Below are positions 49,163 through 59,324 of a stretch of DNA of 64,000 nucleotides, piece after piece. The DNA comes from Zanthoxylum bungeanum. Its lineage: Eukaryota > Streptophyta > Magnoliopsida > Sapindales > Rutaceae. A program made the translations under genes and the position numbers. The notes under the pieces were generated by a model, which made no database searches, was not told where the DNA came from, and worked only from the letters and a program-made list of their open reading frames with translations. Position 1 is the stretch's first letter, and each line of letters opens with the position of its first letter. Where the stretch lies: contig SKCR01026830.1 of the NCBI GenBank assembly GCA_019454045.1, positions 1-64,000 on the forward strand, written 5' to 3'.

Positions 49163-52100
49163 CTAGTGCCATTCACGATGGTATCTAATACCCATAGACT
49201 CCACGTGTTTCTCAAACACCTTGGGAGTTAAGGATTTAGTTAGTGGATCTGCTACATTTTCTTCAGTTCGTACTTTACAAACTACAATATCACCTCTAGC
49301 CAAAATTTCTCTAATTATGTGATACTTTCGTTCCACATGCTTAGATTTCTGCTGAGCGCGAGGTTCCTTGGCTTGAGCTATCGCACCATTGTTGTCACAT
49401 AATAACATAATAGGATCTACTATAGATGGGACTACTCCAAGCTCCGCAACAAACTTTTTGATCTAGACAGCTTCCTTTGCGGCTTCTGAAGCAGCAATGT
49501 ATTCTGCCTCGGTGGTGGAATCAGCAGTCGAACTATGTTTGGTGCTTTTCCAACTAATGGCACCACCATTGAGAGTAAATACAAACCCAGATGTAGACTT
49601 TCTATCATCTGGATCAGATTGAAAATCTGAATCCGTGTAACCTCTCAATTGTATGTCATTTTCTCCATAAATGAGAAACTTATCCTTTGTACCCTTAAGG
49701 TATTTCAGAATATGTTTCACAGCCATCCAATGGTCCTGACCCGGATCAGACTGATAACGGCTTGTAACACTTATAGCCATGCTGATATCAGGTCTAGTAC
49801 ATAACATGGCATACATTATGCTACCAATAGCGGAAGCATAAGGCTGGCTAAGCATTTTAGCCTTTTCATCATCTGTCTTAGGACACATTTTCTTAGACAG
49901 ATGAATACCATGTTTGAAAGGCACATTGACCGTCTTACAGTCAACAAAGTTGTACCTTTCTAAGATCAAATCAATGTACTTGGACTGAGAGAGTCCTATC
50001 AACCTCCTCGCTCTATCTCTCTATAAAGCTTTATACCTAGTATATAAGAGGCCTCTCCCAAATCCTTCATGGAGAAATTTTACTGAGATAGGCTTTGACA
50101 GATTGTAACATACCTATATCGTTTCCGATAATAAGTATATCATCAACATAAAGCACTAAAAATACTACCATGCTCCCATTAACCTTTTTAGACACATAAT
50201 TCCTCTCCATTCTTAATGAAACCAGACGATCTGATCACATCATCAAAATGAAGATTCCAACTACGGGAAGCTTGTTTAAGTCCATAAATAGACCTTTTAA
50301 GCTTACATACCAGATTAGGATCTTTGGCGAATGCGAATCCCTCGGGTTGTTCCATATGGATATTTTCCTCAAGATTTCCATTCAGAAAAGCCGTTTTCAC
50401 ATCCATCTGCCAAATTTCATAATCATAGTGTGTGGCAATAGCTAATAAAATCCTGATTGACTTAAGCATGTCTACAGGAGAAAAGGTTTCCTCATAATCA
50501 ATACCTGATTTCTGAGTATATCCTTTTGCTACCAGTCGGGCCTTAAAGGTTTCAACCTTTCCATCGGGCCCCCGCTACCTCTTGTAACCCATTTACAATC
50601 GATAGGAATAATTCCGTCGGGAAGCGGAACCAAGTCCCAGACTTGATTATCATGCATTGAGGCAATCTCGGATTTCATAGCTTCCAGCCATTTCTCCGCA
50701 TCGATGTCTAACATCGCCTCTCTGTAAGTTAAAAGATCTTTTTCTTCAATTAAGAAAACATCGAGCGTATCATCAGATGACGTCATGTACCTGACAGGGG
50801 GTCTCGATATCCTTTGTGACCTACGAGATGGTTGTGTCAAAGGTATCTCATCTTCTTGAACTTCTGGTTCTATCGTCGATTCAATGTTACTTTGATTGAC
50901 TTCATCTAAATCAATCATTCTATGATCTGCACTTTCTAACACAAATTGTGTTTCTAAGAAAGTTGTTTTCCGAGCAACGAACACATTTCGATTCTCGGGA
51001 TCATAGAACTGATATCCCATGGAATTTTTAGGATATCCAATGAATCGATACTTGTACCCTCTAGGTGCAAGTTTATCCCGTTGTGCAACTCTTACATAGG
51101 CAGGACAACCCCAAATCTTAACATACTTAAGACTCGGTTTCTTTCCAGTCCATAACTCATACGGAGTAGTCGGAACGGCTTTCGATGGAAATTTGTTCAA
51201 AAGACGAGCGGCAGTGTCTAGAGCATGGCCCCACAAGTATATTGGTAGATCAGTAAAACCCATCATCGATCGAACCATATCTAATAAAGTTCGATTCCTC
51301 ATCTCCGAAACACCATTGTGTTGAGGAGTGCCTGGAGGAGCATACTGAGTGAGAATCCTATTCTCTTTTAAATAACTCACGAACTCACTGCTCATGTACT
51401 CACCGCCCCGATCTGATCGAAGGCATTTCAAGAGTTTTCCGGTTTGTTTCTCTACTTCAAATCGATATTCTTTGAACTTTTCAAAAGTTTCCGATTTGTG
51501 TTTCATAAGAAACACATAATCATATCGTGAAAAAACATTGATAAAAGTTACAAAGTATTGAAACCCACCCTTGGCAGCATGATTTATAGGACCACATACA
51601 TCGGAATGCACAAGTTCCAATAAATCATTAGCACGGTGTCCAACACCACTAAATGAGGATTTGGTCATTTTACCTTGAATACAATATTCGCAAACAGGTA
51701 AGGGTTCTATGGTTAGATCATCTATCACACCATCCTTAACTAGTTTGGTTAGGCGTTTTATGCCTATATGACCTAATCTCATATGCCAAAGTTCTGTGTT
51801 ATTTATTTCTTCCGATCTTTTCCTTTTAGATTTCTCTATATTAAAGACATCACGATTTTTGGTAAGAATGTAATGACCATCAACCATGGGACATGAAACA
51901 AGCAAAACATTCATATTATCATATAAATTCAAAAGACCATCTTTAATATTTACATGAAATCCTTCGCTGTCAAGTACAGGAAGTGAGATGATTTGCCGTA
52001 TCATAGTCGGCACAAAATAACAGTTATTAAGTTTAATATTACATTCATCAGAGAGTTTCAAAAATAAAATTCCTACTACTTCAACTTGTAGAGAATCTAC

Positions 52101-52520
52101 ATTCCCTACTCGCAGCTGGATCTCTCCCGGCTTCAATCTTCTAGTTTCCCTCAGATCCTGCAACGAATTGCAAATGTGAGAGGGACAAGCGATGTCCAAC
52201 ACCCAAGTCGAACTAGAATCAAAAGCAAGTGTAATGTCAATAATAGGAAAACAAATACCTGAGGGAGCTTTCTTCAAAGAGGCTAAATATTTCAGACAGT
52301 TGCGTTTCCAGTGTCCAAGCATGTCGCAGTGGAAACATTTTCCTTTTGCAGCATCTGTCTTCACCTTTGGCTTAGAAACCCCTGCGGAAGCAACCTTTGG
52401 ACCTTTACCTTTAACTTTCTTCTTCTTTTTCTGTTTCTTCCCAGCCGGCTTTTGAGAATACTGAGAAGGTCCAGAAGAAGAACCACCAGTGACCATGAAA
52501 GCAGAACTATTCTTATTCAT
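49163..52520 (-). pseudogene. Copia pol polyprotein of element F, lightly broken
   Basis: The frame 50529-52520 (663 codons) holds, in order, the gag CCHC knuckle CFHCDMLGHWKRNC, the protease active site written LDIACPSH where D-T/S-G is usual, the pre-integrase LWHMRLGHIG, and the integrase core with Asp in SDVCGP, Asp in SDRGGEY and Glu in HNGVSEMRN. It ends at the start of reverse transcriptase (WLEAMKSEI), where small base losses shift the frame. Then 50188-50469 carries WQMDVKTAFLNG and LVCKLKRSIYGLKQASRSWN, the LYVDDIL motif lies at 50134-50153, and 49463-50002 carries the RNase H start with YTDSDFQSD and TEAEYIAAS. A TAG at 49463-49465 replaces the Trp expected after AKEAV. The end, 49163-49408, has DPLTKSL, the usual copia terminus. 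Only a handful of lesions are present. Confidence 0.92.
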
Positions 52521-52975
52521 GAAAGTAGAACCATCCTTTCAAGCTCTTCGATATAGTCTATTAGCTTCATCACATGTGGGCTAACAGGTTTTCCCTCCGG
52601 GAGGAAAGTATGAAAAAGCTTGACAGCCACCCTATGCATCTCTACCTGTGGTCGATCACTGAATAGTTCCTTCATATGCATCAAAATAGATCCGGAATCA
52701 GGCATCGGCATATATTTCCTCTGTAGTTCCGGCACCATAGATCCCAAGATGTATGACCAGACTTTCCGATCATCATCCTTCCATTTGATGAACGTCTCAC
52801 GTTCTTCATCTAAAGCATCATCCGAAACCCTTGCGGGCATTGGACGATCTAGAACATATTCAAGTTGCTCCGCTTGGCGAAGAATTCGGAGATTCATGAA
52901 CCAAACATTATAGTTAACAGCACCCTGGAGCCTATGCGTATCAAGTATACGCGAAAGCGGGTTCGACACTGACAT
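52517..52975 (-). pseudogene. Copia gag of element F
   Basis: Start ATG at 52975; 152 codons beginning MSVSNPLSRILDTHRL and including NYNVWFMNL, WSYILGSMVPEL and SPHVMKLIDYIEELER. This is the copia capsid domain. A one-base frameshift after ELER joins it to the frame with the zinc knuckle, which normally belongs to the same polyprotein. Confidence 0.88.
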
Positions 52976-53721
52976 TCTATCTACACAAGGATAAAATAAA
53001 GCAGAAATTAATATTTAAATATCATGATAAAAACACTAAATAGAATATGGATTTACTTTTTCTATAACGTGCCATCGCATAGTCTTACATATTATTTATA
53101 ATCTCTACAAACAAGAATACGGAAATTTAACTCTTAAATCTCACAAAGCAAAGTAGATCTTTCTTGACATTTACGCAAATCTCACGCTTTAGCAATATTG
53201 ACCTTTGTAAATTCGAGAAGGTAGACAACTATTGTCAATTGCATCTCATACAACTCTTATATTCGGTCCTAAATCAAATCTCATCCTCACGTTTTAGCAA
53301 TATTGGATAGTTCAATATTTTAGATCAACTTGTCTATTGCCGAAAGTAAGATACTAATATTAACCTCATACTTTAGCAATATTTGATAATACTATCTCTT
53401 AAATTCGACTCATCTCATGCTTAACCGGAATAGTAAAAAACATTATAAACAGTCCCTCACGCTTTAGCAATATTGGGAATAATTACAATGGTTTCACTAA
53501 CACCGTATAGACAAGTCGGACCATGTCATATTTTCAACTAAAATAATAACAATTAATGATCTAGTGTAGAGATTTTTCCAAAGTCAAATGCATACAAATA
53601 TATAAAATGTATGCATGTCCAAAAATGCCTAAAACATGTAATTCATAATTAAATGTATGCATGGGCATTTTATAACATTGATAAAAATTGTAAGGAAGAT
53701 GAACAATTAGAAGCACATATC
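52976..53721 (-). other. Leader of element F with four spaced 20-bp repeats
   Basis: Untranslated sequence between gag and the primer site. The motif CTCACGCTTTAGCAATATTG occurs at 53181, 53286, 53365 and 53456 with one to three changes, 79-105 bp apart. A weaker fifth copy may lie near 53411. Confidence 0.85.
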
Positions 53722-55902
53722 TGATGAGTGGTATTTATATCACTTATTCCCACTCATTTGACCTCATATTTCATATAGTTTCGCGAGTTTTGTGAACGTT
53801 TTAATGTATTTTGTGTTATTTTGCAGATAAATAAAGTTTGGAAAGCATTGGAGGCAATTTGGGGCAAAAACGGACAAAAATGCGTCAACAGGGATATTTT
53901 GGTCTTTAGCGCGTCACGACGCCAAGACTTCCGCGTCGCGACGTCTAAAATGCGCCGAACAGTGCTAACGTGCGCCGGGTCCACAAATCAGAATCTGAGA
54001 AAAGTTTGACTTTGCTAAAATGCGCCGTGCCACGTGTCACCATCACAGCCGATCTGCTAACATGCGCAGTGCCACGTGTCAGCATCCTACGGTGCCGACA
54101 GTCATCATCGCCACGTGTTCCACGTGTCATTCCATGTCATCAGCCACGTCAGCAAGTCAACAAGTCAACATTGCCACCTCACCGCCACGTCATCATCAGC
54201 CAATCAGGAAGTGACATGTGTCGCAATTCTACGGTGCGGACAGTCTCTTTCCCACGTGTCGCCACGTCACCGCCACGTAAGCGCCATGTCATCATCAATT
54301 ATTGGATATCCTATCCTTATCTGTCACGTGGCGGATAAGAATCTCAGCGACCAATCAGAAGCCGCCACGTGTCACAATAATTGAAGCCCAACAACTCTGC
54401 CACGTGTCACCTTATCAGCTTATCCAGAATCTTCAAACCAGCGAACCAGAGCGTGCCACGTCGACAAACCTGGCGTAGCGACGCTGAGGTCCTTGGCGTC
54501 GCGACGCTGAAGCCTACCGAGGCCTATAAATTGAGCTCGAGATTTCAGAATTCAATGTACCACTCTCTCTCTTATATTCTATCTAAAGAGAGAGTTTCTC
54601 TCTCTAGATTCTTTAGTTTTTAGTTTTTTTTTAGTTTTTTAATTTTTAGTTTTGTAAATAATTTTAATTACGTTTTGTATTAATAATAATTTAATTTTTA
54701 CTTTTTACTTTTTACAGTTTTAACAATTTACCATGAGGAGGTAACTTCTCCAGTTAGGGTGAAAGGTAATTCTTTTACTGTTACTATTTAGATTAATCTC
54801 CCTTAAAAATAATATATTCACTATTTAAAATCTGACTAATAAAGGATACCGCCAGATTGGTCGGTTGGTAATTCATTTTAATCTGGTTTAAACCTGACTA
54901 ATAAAGGATACCGCCAGATTGGTCGGTTGGTAATTTAATTTTGGTTCCGCCTTTATGGCTGGTTGGACTTAATTTGACTTAATCAGGTTACCGCCTATAT
55001 GGCCGGTTGGAGAAAGAATCACAAGTTTATATATTATTTTATGGGAGATATCTAAATTAGTAGTAGTAAAAGTAATTCCTTTTACCTTAGCATTTTATTT
55101 ATTTTACTTTTTAGTTTTACTTTATGTCTTTTACTTTTAAGTTGTTATTAGCCCTAGTTATGTGTTGTAACTAAATTAGTTATCTGGGGTTGTGATGAAA
55201 TCCAATATCACCGTTTTATAAGGGTTAGATTATAGCTTGGGTAATATAAAGATTTATTTATTGAGTCTTAAACTTAATGTTTTTCATTAACTGGCCATTA
55301 ATAAAATTGATCTTGTAAATCTAAAATGAACTAGACATAGGGATTTTAGGTTTCAGCCTTAGACTCAATAGCCCACGATCTTCCTTGAGGATAGAAAACC
55401 TTTAATAGATTTCCTTACAGGATAGGAATATACCTGTCGGGCGGGGGTAGCCATAATTGGGACTTAAACTTAATGAATCCAGATAATTTGGTTGACATAG
55501 ACATATGGTTCAATTGGGTTAAACTGGGTATTTGTGTCTGACCATCGACAGAGGCTTACACATAATTTAGTGTTCCAGGTTAGTAAATCAATATATTACC
55601 CAACTTTAAAATAACCACTTCATCTTTAAAATGATATTAGAATGATTCACAACCCTAGATCTTTGTGTCTTTTGTTATTTTCCTTAGTATTTTCTTTTGT
55701 CTTTTTATTTATTTATTTATTTTGTAAAACCACTTTCAACCAATCAAACAATCATTATCTTCACCCTCAATTAGATATTTGTAAATAAATAGATTCAATA
55801 ATTAATAACAACAGTAGGAATTAAGTCCTCGTGGGATCGATATTTTTATACTACTTGAACGATACGTGCGCTTGCGTTATACGTGTGTGTTTACGCCGGT
55901 CA
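53722..55902 (+). mobile_element. Solo LTR of the H gypsy family inside element F
   Basis: 2181 bp, TGATGAGTGG to CGCCGGTCA, with perfect duplication ATATC (53717-53721, 55903-55907). Homologous in opposite orientation to the H LTR (for example GATCGATATTTTTATACT and TGCGCTTGCGTTAT at its end). It contains an ACGT-core array (54031-54461), CpG palindromes and four copies of the ACCGCC...GGTTGG motif (54849-55010). A hAT insertion like that in H is absent. Confidence 0.92.
54031..54461. promoter_or_regulatory. Dense G-box / ACGT-core array in the solo LTR
   Basis: Eight perfect CACGTG at 54031, 54073, 54112, 54121, 54253, 54325, 54366 and 54401, most within CCACGTGTC, plus five more ACGT cores at 54146, 54187, 54264, 54275 and 54458. 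bZIP and bHLH factors are known to bind such sites; function here is inferred. Confidence 0.75.
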
Positions 55903-55907
55903 ATATC

Positions 55908-55921
55908 GCTCTGATACCACT
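55908..55921 (-). other. Primer-binding site of element F
   Basis: Sense AGTGGTATCAGAGC beside the 5' LTR, an exact TGGTATCAGAGC initiator-Met site. The solo LTR inserted directly beside it. Confidence 0.9.
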
Positions 55922-58477
55922 TGTTGAGTAAGGAACGGACAAACCCGAGCGTAGCGGAAACCCGCCCGAGATCAAATCGCGAGCGAGTAAAATATAATTT
56001 TTTTTTTAATTTTCGGCAGTCCTTAAAAAATGGGGGGTAAAATTTTTAATTACAAACTTAAAATTTCCAATGCATAAAAACAATTTCATGTATTAAAAAT
56101 TACCATAAGTCCATTTAAAAATTTCAACACACTTTAATCAATTTATCAACTATTGACAAATTAAAACTAAGCATCCTAATTATTTCCAACACTTGAAAAT
56201 AATCCAAGCATACTAAAATTAATTTCCAACACTTGAAAAAATTAATTCAAGCATACAAAATAATTTTCCAACTCTTGAAAAAATAAATCCAAGCATTCAA
56301 AATTAACATATCAATTATATACTAATTTTCAACACTCAAATGCTTCTAATTCCTCACTAACATGCTTCCTATTAATCCAACAAATCCACAACAATTTTTC
56401 TCAACTACAATCATCAAGAATTTGAACAATAAATTTACAAATTAAATTTACCACAAGCTTTGCCAATTGATTGGAACTTTTGCCTCCAAACTTTTCCAAT
56501 TGATTGAAACTTTTGCCTCCAAGCTTTGAGTCCTTTCAAATCCCTTCTTCCTCCACCAAATTGAGCTTCTCCAAGAACAAATCTTGGTGATCAAAAGGTG
56601 GTTTGATCACTCAAGAATGGCAACAAGATTTTCCCCAAAATTTAACTCTTAAACCCTAGGAAAAATCCAAGCTTCAAGAACACAAATTAACCATTAACTT
56701 GATTTTTGTAGGGTAATATATGGTGAGATTTTGGCTTGATTTGAGAGCAAAACCAAAAAAACAAAAGCTTTTTTCCGTTTTCAAAATCGGCAGTGAGGGG
56801 TTGCTTTTCTTTCTTGTTTTTGCTTGCAGTAGCTTGTAAGCAAAAAGCAAAATACTTTTCCTTTGTTTTTGTTTTGTCAACGGCAGTGGCTTGTAAGAAT
56901 GAGGAAAAAATTTTGTTTTTATTAAAATAAAATATGAAAAACAAAAACAAAAAACATTTAATAAACCTTGGTAAGAAAGCATTTTATCTACACCACTTGT
57001 TTCAAAAGACAACTCAACCATAGTTAAATTATCTCAGAAACCAAGGTAACTAAATTGCAATTAAAAGATTTTAGTTACTTTAACTAAAAATATTCAATTA
57101 CATTAACTAAAGTTACTTTAATTAATTAAAACCTTTATTTGTATAAACCAAGTAACTAATTTTATATATTAATTTAACAATTAAATTAATTTCATAAAAT
57201 AATTACTAATTTAATGTAAATCAAATTTACATTTATTATACAATAAAAAATTATATCAACTCTTGATATAAAATTAATTAATTCAATTCATCTCATGAAT
57301 TATCGGATTAACCATTTAATCCTAAAAACCCAAAAAATACTTTGTCAATATTTGACGAAAGGTCGCCCTAGTGCTCAACGAGTAAACTCAATATAATGGA
57401 ACTCTTTAGGCTCACGTTCGGTTGTTATTTATATATATACACATATATCTCATATACATGTATACATATTTCATGAAGGCCTGTCCACCTACAAATCATG
57501 ACTAAACAACACGACACGTCGAACCATACAGGTCGAGGTCAAAACGCTAATGTATAATCCCTTCGTCATCAATGTTTCCAATTGAGTAAGGTTATAGTTA
57601 TACTGTCAAACCTTATATACTCAATATAAAATAATCTTTCAAAGCTATATTCCATTAATAATTAATATATACGAAACTCTTTTCAATCTTATTTATAATG
57701 TCAAAGAAACAATTTCTTCGACGAACTCTCGGTTGAAAGATTTCCGGAATATACTCTGAAAAATATATGGAAACATAATCCAACAATATGGACTGACGAA
57801 TCCTCATATTAACACACACCGACCTTGGTGAGCATCGGTCTATACCTAACAGACATCCAGCGGTCAGACCATGAAAGGTCTCTGACATGCATGGTATCAG
57901 GCATAGAGGATCACTCACAAGACCACCGTGGTGTCTCAAGTCAAAGGACCACAATAACTACTCAACTCGAAAAGACAATTATTGACAGTTTTATGGAATA
58001 TCTATTAGTCATCTTTTATGAGTTAATTCAATATTCATTCAACTAATGAATATCTGCATTTCTATACGAACTTTCGCTAAGCTCACAGTCTGTTGAGACA
58101 AACCATATGTCCATTACATATATAGACAATGCACTAATCTTACCAATATAATGACCGACCCATATCAATATATCTAGACTAGGAATAATTTATATTCGAG
58201 AGAATGTGTGATATTTCTCAACATCATTTGCAACTCTTGCAACTATATCATCATATGTTGTAACTCTCGGGTCTTTACTAAATTCATATAAGGTTCCGAG
58301 TATAACTCGAAATCTCTAACTCTTAGAGTAATCTAACTCTTAGATTTACAATATATAAATAAAGTAAGAGTTTTACCATGTTAATAAATAATTAACCATG
58401 ATAAAATAAATATTATATTGCATAAATATCAAATATTTCTACAAAAAGTGAATGGTGCTAGATCACCATTTTCAACA
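55922..58477 (-). mobile_element. 5' LTR of element F
   Basis: TGTTGAGTAAGG to TTTTCAACA; closely similar to 46579-49150 throughout, including the 32-bp tandem pair (56460-56527). Confidence 0.92.
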
Positions 58478-58482
58478 GAGGG

Positions 58483-59226
58483 ACGACGATACGTAATGCC
58501 CTAATGGCATGGATTTACACACCTAGCTATAGTTAGTGGGTTGAAGGATGGCGATAGATAACGCCAAAAGACCACTAGTTAGGCGTATGGGGGGACAGCG
58601 ATACATAACGCCCCATGCGTCAGGTTTTCTGCAGATTCTCAGAGATATGATTTACAGAAAGAAAGCGGTGTATAGAAAATTTTACAGAAAGAAACTTATT
58701 TCCAAACAAGAAAAAGTGTTTTCAGACTGATTAATTTTCTTGAGATTTCTAAACAAAAAATTTATTATAAAGCATTTCAATTTCAGTTTTAAATTATCCA
58801 CTCATTAAGTCGTTCAAACAATCTAACCCCCCAACTCCCTGTAATTTTCTTTTGCAGGTTACCCGGAGGACGAGCTCAAGAGGATGGATACTGATGGCAG
58901 TCACTAGGGTGTTTGGGACCACCAAGTTGAGTCATAAGTTTAATACAGTCCGAGTCAAAGTAATGTTGCTTGCAAATGTTAATAGTGCATAAGATATTTT
59001 AACATGTTAAAAGTGTCCATTAATAAAGTTGTAAAGTGAAGCATTATTGTGAAAACAGTTATGAGTATTAAAAGAATTTTATGTTGTTGAGTTGGGCTAT
59101 GGTCCATGTGCATGGCTTTGCATTTAGATGATTTAATAGTGATGTTCATAGTCATAAAGTCAGAGGCTCAGTGGGATAGGTCTACCCATTCCTTGCTGGT
59201 AGCATCTTCGAAATGGGGATGTTACA
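58483..59226 (+). mobile_element. 5' LTR of gypsy element E, second part
   Basis: Contains three more GGGGACAGCGATACATAACG-type repeats (58482, 58547, 58590) and ends GGGGATGTTACA. The last 90 bases align with the D LTR end (CAGAGGCTCAG, TAGCATCT). Confidence 0.8.
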
Positions 59227-59324
59227 AAGATGGTATCAGAGCATGATCTATGGAGTCAGTGACTGCAGTGGGTAGAGTTCTTGGGTCTTGTATACATAGT
59301 ATGCCCGAGGTACTAGTATGCGAG
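59227..59324 (+). mobile_element. Primer site and first interior bases of gypsy element E
   Basis: The initiator-Met primer site TGGTATCAGAGCA is at 59231-59243, followed by sequence homologous to D. Interrupted at 59325 by element H; its last five bases GCGAG would be the duplication of H. Confidence 0.82.

Larger units (their letters stand above)
46579..58477 (-). mobile_element. Copia element F, best-preserved gag-pol in the window
   Basis: LTRs 46579-49150 and 55922-58477 (about 2.57 and 2.56 kb, TG...CA), perfect duplication GAGGG (46574-46578, 58478-58482), primer site 55908-55921 and polypurine tract 49151-49162. The coding strand is minus, with gag at 52517-52975 and pol at 49163-52520. 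The leader is interrupted by a solo LTR of the H family. The two LTRs differ modestly, so F is older than A. It entered the LTR of gypsy element E. Confidence 0.93.

Noticed and set aside
53181..53475. CRISPR-like repeat array
   Set aside because: Four imperfect 20-bp repeats with unequal 60-85 bp gaps in a plant retroelement leader; not a prokaryotic array.
53970..54384. Overlapping frames of 102-122 codons rich in His, Ser, Thr and Arg
   Set aside because: They are a by-product of the repeated CCACGTGTC motif in the solo LTR.
56674..57021. 115-codon frame and its counterpart at 47361-47621
   Set aside because: Both lie in the two LTRs of F at the same place, differ by indels that change the frame, and are Lys/Phe-rich low-complexity sequence.
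59231..59243. tRNA gene fragment
   Set aside because: The match to initiator tRNA is only the primer-binding site; no cloverleaf follows here or at the other primer sites.
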